A stretch of DNA of 64,000 bases from Pomphorhynchus laevis. Taxonomy: Eukaryota > Acanthocephala > Palaeacanthocephala > Echinorhynchida > Pomphorhynchidae. The DNA is taken from the NCBI GenBank assembly GCA_012934845.2, contig WNNJ02000563.1:124001-188000 (forward strand). Direction: 5' to 3'. Shown here piece by piece: positions 53,176 to 64,000 of this stretch (position 1 is its first letter; every line of letters starts with the position of its first letter). Under the pieces are notes generated by a model. It was not told the origin of the DNA and searched no databases. It saw only the letters and a list, made by a program, of their open reading frames with translations. The position numbers and the translations under genes are program-made.

Positions 53176-55209
53176 GTAAGTTAGATTTTTTGTTTTTATT
53201 GCAGGTGGTTGCAGATTTGTAGGAATATATCAGTAAGCGTCCTTTTGTCTGATTTGTCCACTTAATGAAGCAATATAGAAAAATATAGAGTTGATTTCAA
53301 CAATTATTAATTCAGATATAACTTTTTATCATAATCTATTTTGTCACAAAGTAATCCCCTTCGTAAACATATAATATCCTTTAAAGCAGCATGAAACAAT
53401 TATAGCACCATTTAAACAAATAGACGATACATTATCAAGAATATAGTCTAGCTTAATAGTATAATTTTTTATCTGATTCACCTTTTTTATAATTAATTGC
53501 AGACATTTACAGATGATATTTTATATTATGACATTTTTGCATATGCTATTATTAATGCTAACTACTCTCAGCGATTGGTTTGAGCAAGTAACTTAGTAAT
53601 TAGCAAATACTCATTTAAATACACAAATGAGTCACTCTCTTTATTTCTCACTGTCTCTAACTGAATCAATTTTAATTCAAATTTAGATTGAATTTTTAAA
53701 TAATAAACAATAATTTCACATTTATGCATAATTTCACATCTAGGGATATCTTCTACTATGCGACATTTGCTATAAGTGTTTAATGTATATTAAATATTAA
53801 ATATATATATCAAATAATATTACATTTATATTTAATAAAAATAAAAGTGAACAACTTCATTACATTTTTCTACAAGTTTCAATCAACAAAAATGGATTTA
53901 TTAAAAAATTGCTGTAGTAATTCTTATCTCGTTGTTAAAAAACTAAAGAAAAACGTTATTTGTTCACAAATTCACGAGAAATTATGTATTCACCATATTC
54001 AATTAGTTTATTTAATTCTTTTGTAGATAGAATTTTGTCTTCCAAAGTTTCTTCTACCAGATACATGGAGGTTGACAAAATAATAGTATCGCTCTATCTC
54101 TAATTTTAATTTGACCATATACTTTGCCCATTGTTCATAATATATTACATACTAATTATTTAACGCTTAGCTATTTATTTAAATATTAACTATATTTGAA
54201 AGAAAAGTCGTAAAGGAGATAAAATTGTCGGAAAATAAAATTATAAAATAAAATCATACGTTTAAAATTGTATCTAGATAATTTTCTAATGCAAATGTTT
54301 TTTATCTTATTTTTTTAAAATTAGATAAAAATAAAGTTTGTTTAGAGAGATACTGCTTTTTATACAGTAAATATACTCAGAATTCTTCAAGTATACTGTA
54401 CGACGTACTAATATTTTAAGTCTTAGACGAAGTATAAAAATAAAGTTACATTTCCGTAACAAATACGGAATGAGACATGCAGGGTGGAAATATTTGTAAA
54501 TGGTTTTAGGGCCAAACCCAGCCATAAAATGTTAAAAACGTTTAAGATTTTATTATTAATATTTCTTCCATTAATTGTGGACATCGTCAGGATAAATTGT
54601 ATGTTAATTATTTTTCCAAACTTTTTAAGGACTTAAAAAGTTTGAAAAATAATTAACATACAATTTATCCTGGCGATGTCCACAATTATTGGAAGAAATA
54701 TTGATAGTAAAATCTTAAACGTTTTTAACATTTTATGGCTGGGTTTGGCCATAAACCATTCACACATATTATTTTAAAATATCTTGTTTAATGTGCATAA
54801 ATGACAAATGTATTAATATATAAATCACAAATTATAAAAATAATTTACGTCATATGCATTTATTAAAAACCTTGCCAACAGACTGTATCAGAAAGAATTA
54901 CATTCTATGATGCTAATTTAACCTTACTTGTCTGGTTTTGCAAAATTAAAAAAATAGTCAAATTGCTTTAAAGCTATATATGTACTGTACTAGTTTATTT
55001 TTAAAGAACTCTGTCGCAAATTTGAAAATTCAAATATATATTTTGTATTCAATAAAACGATTTTAATCCTTCATCGATGTACCCATGCCAAACAAGTGAT
55101 GTTTTATTGTCTGTTATATTTCGCAAATTGAAAGTTTTTATTTTATAAATCGAGTCTAATTACAATTACCATATTTACTACTCATTGATCATATTATTAC
55201 TTATCACAG
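53176..55209 (+). other. Intron 1 of the kinase gene
   Basis: Donor GTAAGT at 53176, acceptor TTATCACAG ending 55209. AT-rich. Contains the foldback element at 54499-54760. Confidence 0.55.
54499..54760. mobile_element. Foldback (MITE-like) element M2
   Basis: A near-perfect 262-base palindrome: ATGGTTTTAGGGCCAAACCC on the left and its complement with TATGGCC on the right, centre at about 54630 (AAACTTTTTAAGGACTTAAA). Arms of about 130 bases with a few mismatches (for example CGTCAGG against CCTGGCG). The minus ORF over it is incidental. Confidence 0.8.
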
Positions 55210-55288
55210 GATTGTGCACGCTTACTACTTTTGCGTGATCAGAAATCGACGACATCCATTAATGTGATTAAGACTCACATAGGCAAAT
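55210..55288 (+). CDS. Kinase exon 2
   Basis: 79 bases between CAG (55207-55209) and GTAAGT (55289). Translates DCARLLLLRDQKSTTSINVI then KTHIGK, phase 0 in and phase 1 out. The next recognised exon starts with AA, which would make a stop if joined directly, so at least one exon between 55289 and 57196 is unrecognised. Confidence 0.55.
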
Positions 55289-57196
55289 GTAAGTTTAAAT
55301 TATGTTCTCATTATGTTTAAATTTGTTAACACCAATAATGTTAATCGTTTTGATTTGTGGATATCTTCACTTGCACGTTGAGCAAGCGAATATGGTGATT
55401 TTTTAATTAAAAAATATTATTTATATTTGTAATGTAAAAATAATTTCGATATCATATCGTACTGTTTAGTCATTTTATTATCAAAATATGAAGCGATATA
55501 CGCTAACAGTGATATTGTTGTTCAGAGTTACCAACATTATTCAAATTACAGCAGCAATCATTGTTGCTGATTTTTCTAGAGAAAATTCTGACTCCGCCTA
55601 CATGATGGAATACAAACGAAAAATTTTTTGAGGATTAAGACTGAACCAATATCCATGTCGATTACACTATATATATTGTACTGAGGCATTATAAACATGT
55701 TAAGATTCATATAAACACGACAAAAATTCAAAGAATCTGATTAATCTTCATATTTTTAATTGTTAAGTGCATATGCTTTCATCATACATTTTTTGCTACA
55801 ATCAATGTTGAGGAGGCTTCTGAAATATTTAAAAAATTTGTAAAAAAATTCCAATTGTAACAAAATAATAACTTTCTAGTTATGAATGTTTGTGTAATTG
55901 ACAATTATATTTTAGTATGATAATTAATATATTGATTAATATATATATAATATATAATAGTAATATATATTAATATATATATTGTAATTAATATGTATTA
56001 ATTATATATAAGTAAAAATACTCATTGTACATTTTTAACGTTGATTTATTTTTATTTTAAACTGATATTTCGTTGAGTTTTATCTACAATATATACCGAT
56101 TATACCGTATTTTGGGCTAACGGTTTTACTACTATCTAATCCAACTGGATGCATTTTTACTTTATATTTTCGTTTGTATCGCCATATAAAACAAATACGG
56201 CTAAAAGATAGCGCGGCCCACATAAATTAATTGGAACATTAATCTATATTCAATCTTGATGGTAGTATATAACTAATTTAAACTTTAATGCTTATTTCGG
56301 ATCAAAGTTTACTTTCATATATGATTTGGATAACGACATTCGATATTGGTTTTACTAAAGGATCGCAAGTTGTTAATTTATTCGGAAACGCGGTATTTAT
56401 TTACAGTAAAAGAGTGGACTATAATAAATACATTGGATTTGCATTAAATTCAGCAAATTCTTTACGATTTTAGTAACGAATAAAATGTCGATTGTCTTTC
56501 GTCGAAATGATGAAGATGATTTTCCTTTTTATCGTTTCACTGCCTTACATTCATGATTTCATTGCCGATAAGTATGAATATTTACTCTTACATGTAAACA
56601 TTGTTTATTAAAATATATTTATATTTTTGATCTAATTATTAAAAATTAGTGTTTGTCTAGAATACTAACCTTGTAGCATACATACAATGGTATATAAAAT
56701 TTAAAGTTTAGTAGAATCAAATACTATATTCAATTTAAAGATAAGTGCGTGATATTACACGTGCTCGCTCAATTTTTATCTGCCGCTGTATACGGAAGGC
56801 AAGTCGTAACGATTTAATCAAATAATTAATCTGGATTAAATTTTTGGACAAATGCTTTTTGTTGAGTGTTTAGATCTTTATATAAAAACGAAATTTACAA
56901 GAATTTGGTATTTATTAAAACCTGATGTGCAGTTCGTTATAAATATTTCACATTTTTACATATAACGATTTAAGTTACTACTGATGATATTTATTGATCT
57001 GAAGTGCACGTGACACTTGAAAGATTATTTTTTCGCACAGAATTATCAAGATGTTTTGCTGATAAATTTCAATCGTGACATTTTAGATTTATACTTCGAT
57101 AAATTGCATGTGAAAATTCTAAATCTTGTGATATTTTATTTATATAAGTAAAGTCAGATTTACAATTGCTTGAATCATGCCAACTTTGTGTGTCAG
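55289..57196 (+). other. Introns of the kinase gene, probably with one missed exon
   Basis: AT-rich. A possible acceptor TTACAG at about 55544-55549 opens a frame S-AIIVADFSRENSDSAYMM to a stop near 55630, but I see no donor or family match. The 61-codon frame at 56288-56473 has no motif. Confidence 0.35.
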
Positions 57197-57249
57197 AATT
57201 CGATATTTTAAAGCAGATTGGAAAAGGCGCATTTGGCGATGTTCATTTG
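57197..57249 (+). CDS. Kinase exon with glycine-rich loop
   Basis: 53 bases between TGTCAG (57191-57196) and GTAAGT (57250). Reads FDILKQIGKGAFGDVHL: a hydrophobic lead followed by the G-x-G-x-F-G-x-V ATP-binding loop of an AGC kinase. Phase 1 in (AA completes a codon), phase 0 out. The catalytic exons are not in the window up to 64000 and must lie beyond retroelement-filled intron sequence, if the gene is intact. Confidence 0.7.
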
Positions 57250-57419
57250 GTAAGTATTTAATTTGATATTTAAATGAAATTAATTTTTAATTACTCTGCC
57301 CACACGTTCAGCTCTGATATCATTTCTATTGTTGTTTATACGGACAATTGTTTGTAAGCCTGTCTTACCCACATGCTATGATGAGCAAGCATTATTTGTG
57401 CCAATACATATGGCCTGTT

Positions 57420-57632
57420 TCACTTAGTGTTAAGATGTCTCTTTATTGCCTGTTTTGATTTACAGTTAAGGTGTCCCTTTATAGAATATTTGAGTTGTGT
57501 GAAGGAACTAAAGATACTAGAGAATTTAGCTATTCTTCCACAATTAAAACATCTTTGATCACCACATACTGAATTTAGGCGTGCACTATTTGGAATGAAA
57601 ATATGTTTACTCGAAAATAGAGATCGAAGCAT
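57420..57632 (-). mobile_element. PLE N-terminal zinc-finger fragment
   Basis: 70 residues containing CGDQRCFNCGRIAKFSS, a C-x4-C-x2-C finger, and HLNCKSK, the run-up to a GIY-YIG domain, which is missing. It abuts the tail of the PLE copy at 57640, so it may be the start of a neighbouring tandem unit or of another PLE family. Confidence 0.55.
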
Positions 57633-59280
57633 GTTTCGACCCCTATTCCTCGACCGAGCATAACAGCGGGGCCAAATTCATGCTAACAACCTAAATCCTT
57701 TGATGATATTTAATTATCTAGTATCTTATTCTTATACAAAATATATTATTTATTATCCATCCATAAACATTTGCCACTTAAGAGTTTAAATTTATTCTTT
57801 ATATTTTTGTGTTGATTTATATATTTTACTATTTTCTGCATTATGTTATTTTTATAGTAACCTAATTTTAAATACGTATCTACTAAATTATTTAAATGAT
57901 TTTGAAGAAAGCCAATATCATTACAAATTGTTGCAATTCTTAAAATTTCATTATTTAATGTATTATATTTTATATTATATGGTATGCATGAATGCTCATG
58001 CAAAAATATGTTTCTTGTAAATTTAAATATGTCATCTTTACGATATAAATTAATAGTAGTCATTAATTGATGTTAATTTAATGTTTATACCTAGATACAT
58101 ACAATCTATATTGTCAATATTGGTTTTATTAAGAATAAGGTACCTGGATAAATTTGTTTACTTATAAAATAAAAATTTTTAGAGTTAAATACGTATATAT
58201 CATCAATGTATCGAAACCTAAATTTAATATCTTTTTATAATTTAGATATATTTTTCACAATTATGAACAAAATCATGTTCTATAACACATAAAAGAAAAG
58301 TCAGTTATAATTTGGCTTCTATTACCTCCCATTGGAACACATTTTATTGGTCTAAATATAGATGTCCCTATTTTTAAATAATTTTGATTTATCAAAATAT
58401 TTTAGGATTCTATTAATTCAATTTTATCCATATATTTATATTTACTTGATGGTTGAATTTTTGTTAGATAGGCATTATAGTTATTATAACATGTATATGT
58501 ATATCTTTTTCCGAATATAAGATTAATTAATTTTTCTAATGCATCTTTAATATCTGCTAAATCTAGATTTGTATAAAGCGTACTAAAATCGTACGTATTT
58601 ATATTCTGAAAATTTATTCCTTTTGTGTGTTCTAAAAATTCTTTTGTAGAATTAATACTGAAATAGTGTTTTATACCAGTATTAATTTTGTTTAGATTAC
58701 ACTACCTTTTATAGTGTGATTTAATTACTTTAAGTATTTTATTCATATAGACAGAAAGTGGTTTTAATGTACATTTAAACGCACTACATATGAACCTAGG
58801 TTTTATTGGATTTTTATGTAATTTTGGATTCCAATACAATATAGGTATAGTTTTATTATCTGATTCAATTTTTATACCCTTCTTATCCATTATAGAACAA
58901 TTACTTGTAATAATTGTTTCTAAACTTAAATCACTACGTTCATATGTTGTGTTTATATTTAATCATTATAATTAACTTCTTTCATCAGTATATCATAATA
59001 AAGCTTTATGCATATGAAGACAAGATTATTACTAGCTTTATCAATAGTTGTTATTATATAGTTTTGCTTTAATTTAGTAAGTTCTATATATATTTTATGT
59101 TTCCTTTTAAAATTGTTTGTTTTTTTTTATTTTCTTTTTTATTTTATCTAATATATGTTTTCCAAATGTTTATATTTGATGTATTTAAGCTTTGACTATA
59201 AATCAGGTCACCAAAGTAAGAATTTAAATCATTATAACGAATTGTAGATTTTGTTTTTATTGTTATTATTATTAAATCCA

Positions 59281-59420
59281 GTGTAGCGCTAACAAAAGCA
59301 AACGCCTAGTGTCTGAAATGCTACCTCCAGCTAAACCAAAGTAGAACTGAGGAGTTAATTAAAATAACAAAAACTTTCGTTTTGTAATAATCAAATGAAT
59401 TCTATTTAGAAACAATATTT
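59281..59420. mobile_element. 140-bp insertion inside PLE copy 3 with a 6-bp target duplication
   Basis: PLE homology stops at AATCCA (59275-59280) and resumes at AATCCA (59421-59426), the same six bases once in the unoccupied PLE. The insert starts GTGTAGCGC and ends A/T-rich. No terminal inverted repeat is obvious. A SINE-like or small non-autonomous element is possible. Confidence 0.7.
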
Positions 59421-59828
59421 AATCCATATTTATACCCTTTTGATAGCATTTTCCTTTATTCATTGTTTTTAATTAATTCTAGATTATGAGTGCATGTATG
59501 TTCATTTATTCTATCAAAATTAAGACTTTTGCAATCGCATTCAGTTTCTATGATGTTTCTAATATTATCGTTACATGTAGATTTCAATTCTTTATTATAA
59601 TTACAAATTTTTCGTCCTAATGGTGGTAGGAGTTTATACCTTATTTTAGGAATATATTTACTTAAATCTGACCCTATTATTTCTTTACTTTTAGAATTAT
59701 TTAAAGGTCTTCCTATATTTATATTATCTATACATTTATTAATGAAGTTTATGGTCAGTGTATATCTTTTATTGTTATTATTAATTTTTTTGTCCGATTA
59801 TAGCATTTTGCATTACAAAATCTGTCTA

Positions 59829-59912
59829 AGAAGCTGTCTTATAATGAAGCTGTCTTATATAGAAGCTGTATATAGAAGCTGTTTTGTCTTATAGAAGCTG
59901 TCTTATATATAA
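59829..59912. repeat. Short tandem repeat AGAAGCTGTCTTATA
   Basis: About five imperfect units inside PLE copy 3, replacing part of the linker-encoding region. Confidence 0.8.
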
Positions 59913-60049
59913 CTTGACTTATCATAATCGTTAATTCACTTTGATTTACTGAACAAATGATATATTTAGAAAAGCTTATAGTTGCATAAAGATCTTTTAT
60001 AAAAAGTATAACATCTTAAAAAATATTAAATCCTATAGAATTCACTTAT

Positions 60050-61000
60050 CGGTGTTTTCTTTTACTCTCTCCGTTAATAGTGTGTTTCTGCCAATTCTAA
60101 TGACTTCACGAAATTGTCTACGTGTATGTTTGTTCATATATATAAAACCACTTAGTTTAAATTATTCATAAAGAAAACTTAGAGTTTCTGTTGGAAATTG
60201 CAAAGATTTGCAATTTCATATCCCAATATTCTCAAATCTCAATATTTTCTTATACATAATTGCATCATTTCATATTAGCATTCTCTTGGTTTTATAAATG
60301 GTGGTTGCTACTAACATAAAATATACTGGCTTTGTGAATTTTTGATGAACTGTTGTGTGCCACACATCACTTGGATCATAATACGGCTCAATGTCCAAAA
60401 ATATCTCACAGCTATTACAAGATTGAGACCTTACAAAATGGAGTCCTTAATGACAGTTTATTTTTGATAAAAACTTATCTAATTCCAGATATCCGTGATC
60501 CAACACCATTATTACATCATCTACATACCTAAGCTATAGTGACGAGAGAAGATGCTGCTTACATACGAAGTTGTTCTTTACGGCGTCTTCAAACAAGCCA
60601 ACGAAAATGGGACCAATAAGACTATCCATGGATGTGCCAAAATAATCAAATCTAATAATGCACAGGTCATCGCCGTTTTATGTTCAAGTGCTGACGAACA
60701 GCTATTACGCCACTAGACACAGGAATGTGTGTAAAGAGATATTATGTGTTAAGGATATTACAATGGAATTTGGTTTAATTGATAATGCATAATCATCAAT
60801 CTTTCGAATAAAGTGGTCATTGCTGTCAAGTAAGGATTCGCAAGTGTTTAAGATAGGATACAATCGACTGTGTAAGGGTTTTCTCAGTGGCTCACATATT
60901 GTTCCACAGTTTTTCACGATTAGTCTGGCTGAACACGGTAACAAGCACTTATAAAAGGCTAAGAATAGTAAATACTTATAGTTTTTACACAACTTTCAAT
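60050..61000 (-). mobile_element. Second conventional-type PLE fragment (RT)
   Basis: Minus-strand text: RLIVKNCGTICEPLRKPL and VISLTHNISLHTF (60705-60992; fingers and motif A, with the key Asp lost), FDYFGTSMDSLIGPIF (motif B region) and LRYVDDVIMVLDHG (motif C, about 60500-60560), then KFTKPVYFMLV-type thumb text near 60300. Wording differs from both the permuted PLE and the element at 47-51 kb, so this is another lineage. Stops and shifts throughout; no GIY-YIG adjacent. Confidence 0.65.
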
Positions 61001-61184
61001 CGCGTTTTAAGAGATAATGATCACCATCCCGTACAGTCCAATCTATAGTACAATCGCTTTTCAAAAGATAAGAACTACCATTTCACAAGGGCTAATTTAT
61101 AGGTATTTGCTCCAGTTAAATCACGACTGAAAAATATGCTAACTGTATCAATTCTTTAACGTTGAGATTCCCGCAATTTGCCAA

Positions 61185-61500
61185 CTTCAATATATTCGTT
61201 AATTGAATACGTATTCTCGCTCATATTAGCTGTTGCTGATTACAGCAGCTATTGAAATATTGGACTATGATGATAGTCAAATATTAGCTGCGGCTCATAT
61301 TAGTTACTTCTGATGGCAGTAACTATTGATAAATTGGACTATTGATGAATTTCATCAATATCAACATACCGTCATTTGTCAACTGCAATATGTTCGTTAA
61401 TTGAATACGTATTATCGCTCACAATAGCTGCTACTGATAGCAGTAGCTATTGAAATATTGGACTATGATGATCGCAGCAGATATTGAAATATTGGACTTG
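61185..61500. repeat. Interspersed direct repeats with small palindromes
   Basis: TTCGTTAATTGAATACGTATT occurs at about 61195 and 61395. GCTATTGAAATATTGGACTATGATGAT follows both, and partial copies occur between and after. TAGCTGCTACTGATAGCAGTA is near-palindromic. Confidence 0.7.
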
Positions 61501-61890
61501 ACCTTTTTAAATAAAACATTGTCGTTTCTTTGGGTTTATTCTATGAATAAAATGAAACTTTAGTGTTCAAATGAACAAATTATCGCTATTTATAAATAGG
61601 CAATAAACTATAAAACCTAAATTTTATCCGTTAGATTGAAAATGTTTACAGACAGGTAATAGCATGTTAATTTTAACGTAGTATTATTCAATTCTATATA
61701 CTAGCTAGTTATGTTCTAGTAAACAGAACATATTGTTAAATTATTAAACAGTATTCGTTTCATTTTTATTAGTTTAATGCTTTACATAGCTTATACTAAA
61801 AATAAACTTGAGTTAAATTATAAAATGCTAAAACCTGGATATTTTTGAAAATACGTGAATATACATGTTTCCTGTTCAAGACTCAACAAT

Positions 61891-62700
61891 CAAATCAGCT
61901 AACTGAGTCTACGTATTTAATATAATTATAAAATAAACAAAACATAATAATGTTAAATCAAAGTTTAATAATTACATAATAAAATAAATAATTGTTATAA
62001 GATTTTTTATAATTTGAATCAACTTAAAATAAAAAATTGAAATTTAAAATAAAAGTCATTTTTATGAATTGACTAATAAATAACATACGTTGTATCAGAT
62101 CAGGATTAGAGGTCATCAGAAGGAACTCCTATGCTATCAGCTTTTGGCCCCTAACTCCTCTACCCAACATAGCAGCGGGGCCGAATACATGCTAATGATG
62201 TATTTCCTCTGATAAAACTATCTAGTATCTTATTCTAATACAAAGTATATATTATTTATTATCCATCCATAAAAATTTGCCACTTAAGAGTTTAAATTTA
62301 TTCTTTATATTATTATGTTGATTTATATATTTTACTATTTTCTGCTTGATGTTATTTTTATAGTAACTTAATTTAAAATATGCATCTATTAAATTATTTA
62401 AATGATTTCGACGAAAGCCAATATCATTACATATTTTTGCAATTCTTAAAATTTCATTATTTAATGTAATATATTTTATATTATATGGTATGCATGAATG
62501 CTCATGCAAAAATATGTTTTTTGTAAATTTAAATATGTCATCTTTACGATATAAATTAATAGTAGTTTTTATTGATATTAATTTAATGTTCATATCTAGA
62601 TATACACCTTCGTTATCATCAATATTGGTTTTGTTAAGAATAAGGCTTTCTGGATAAATTTGTTCACTAATTGAATAAAAATTATTAGAATTAAATACTA
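61891..62700 (-). mobile_element. Permuted PLE copy 4 (minus), thumb and complete tail
   Basis: Tail 61891-62250 with the cleanest version of the GGCCCC/CTATG/GGGGCC/CATAG block (62129-62182). ORF 62252-62593 is the RT C-terminus (MNIKLISIKTTINLYRKDDI, HEHSCIPYNIKYI, WMDNK). The text just upstream (LILNKTNIDDNEGVYLD) shows the sequence that the microsatellite replaced in copy 2. 5' truncated near 62700. Confidence 0.85.
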
Positions 62701-64000
62701 TTATTGAATAATATTATTAATAATAAATATTATTGATAATAATTAAATAATATCATTAATATATGTTCGCTACATTACACGCGCATTCGGAGTTTAAATG
62801 ATTGTTAATTCGAAAAAAAGTTAATTACAACGATCAAATAATGATTGATAACCGCATCCGCTTGTGCTTTTAATCATAACAGGTTTATTTACTCCTTTAT
62901 TCAAGCAAACTATAATATATTATAATATTTGCATTACCATAAATTTTTGGTAAGTATTCTCTCTCCGCACTTTGCTGTTTGCAGGACGTTGATATGTAGT
63001 TATAGGTATCGATATATCATAGTGCATAATATACCATATTCCGACTATACCAATTCATTATTTCGACAATAAACGGTCTAGAACCATGCTCCTTTTCATT
63101 TCAACCTTTGGAATATTTTTAAAATAGAATTTGTTTGTTCGTTTTTTGAAAAACGTCAATGTTATGAGAAGCCGTACAAGTTATCTTAAAGTGTTTAAAA
63201 TAAACACATAATTTTGGTTTCATACTTGTAAGAAGAACATTATGTCAGTTTCAACTTATTTCAGTTTACAATTTATAATTTCAGTTTACAATTTACTTAA
63301 TTTTAAATTCAATCGTTCGTGTATGTTGCACAAATTTATAAATGAATATTAATTGTCGAAATTTAAAATATAACGACATGGATATGGACGAGTGTATGAA
63401 TTGTAAGTCTCAATAATCGTCACACAGCTTAGGATGTAATGATTGTAGATATGTGTTCTTGTTTTAAGGATTTTGTGATATTTAAAATTTGACAAATTTC
63501 GGAATGTCAAAATTCAGAATCTGTTTTTACTTTGTACCAATTGAATATATAAAAACAGGTAAAAAGAAATTGAAAAATGTCGAAATAGCTCACTATTATG
63601 ACATTACGATGAACATATTTTGCAGTAAATTTCTTTTATCCGAAAACTATTTTTTTCTACTACAAGTTATACGTTATTGTAAACTGCTTCATCGAGAAAT
63701 ACATTTTGCATCTACTTTTATTTAATTAACTATTAAGCGGAAAAGTCGACGATGAGTAACTGCTTCTTCTTTCTAATTTTAATGATCAGGCCCGTTAATT
63801 GAGAAGCTGAATAAAACAAGTTTTGTTTATTTTAAATTATTTTTCTAATATCGAGATATAAATCCCGTTGCCATAGTTGAAAATTTATATAAATTGAAAG
63901 ACAAAATGTTTTGTTACTTTGTAACTGGGTCTTGCATTAATGCAAAATCAACTTATTGCTTTAATTATTTTGATCGTACATGTATAGATAGATCTTCCTT
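62701..64000. other. AT-rich non-coding stretch
   Basis: No gene, exon, RNA or repeat that I can support. The 78-codon frame at 63489-63725 has no motif. Confidence 0.5.

Larger units (their letters stand above)
57640..60010 (-). mobile_element. Permuted PLE copy 3 (minus), RT and pre-RT, 3' tail
   Basis: From 60010 downward: linker text matching SINQRLINEYDR, pre-RT (RYTLTINFINKC, PLNNSKSKEIIGSDL, YIPKIRYKLLPPLG, CTHNLELI), then KASNNLVFICIKLYYDIL-like text near 58990-59040, PKLHKNPIKPRFICSAFKC (58702-58890), FSTLYTNLDLADI (about 58560-58600), motif C near 58200, thumb (57746-58063) and a divergent tail. Several stops. Interrupted by an insertion at 59281-59420 and a short tandem repeat at 59829-59912. 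Confidence 0.85.

Overview
The window looks like an AT-rich arthropod chromosome, most likely an insect. Two pieces of host-type gene are visible and both look eukaryotic: a small NDUFA4-like coding exon with a good splice acceptor upstream, and three exons with consensus splice sites from the start of a DMPK/citron/ROCK-type AGC kinase. Most of the remaining recognisable sequence is retroelement debris. Hymenoptera fits the element content, but I cannot prove the order from sequence alone.

1-7 kb holds a broken Ty3/gypsy fossil (minus), the 3' end of a LINE called LINE-A here, the NDUFA4-like ORF, an RTE-type LINE fragment, a Penelope-like (PLE) zinc finger plus GIY-YIG fragment, two copies of an undescribed structured repeat (called the R repeat here), and an unknown acidic ORF with a 260-bp tandem duplication. 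7-18 kb holds three LINE-A copies. The first is fused in frame to part of a different LINE that carries a C-terminal PD-(D/E)XK-like nuclease region.

18-25 kb holds two joined copies of a PLE with permuted domain order (zinc finger and GIY-YIG before the RT). TA microsatellites have expanded inside its coding sequence. 25-43 kb is mostly non-coding. It contains foldback (MITE-like) repeats, a 20-bp minisatellite, an 80-bp tandem array, nuclease-bearing LINE fragments, a third R repeat copy, a hammerhead-ribozyme candidate, and several short hairpin signatures ending in GAAACGTC.

43-47 kb holds the best LINE-A copy, with an uninterrupted 819-residue ORF2. 47-51 kb is a conventional PLE (C-terminal GIY-YIG) split by an internally deleted CR1/L2-type LINE. 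53-57.3 kb carries the kinase exons. 57.4-62.7 kb holds further minus-strand PLE copies, including one that was itself hit by a 140-bp insertion with a 6-bp target duplication. The last 1.3 kb shows nothing I can name.

The genes do not form a pathway. The main interest is coexistence and nesting: several PLE lineages, at least four LINE lineages, a LINE-LINE chimera, and small structured RNAs of the kind known to accompany PLEs and retrozymes.
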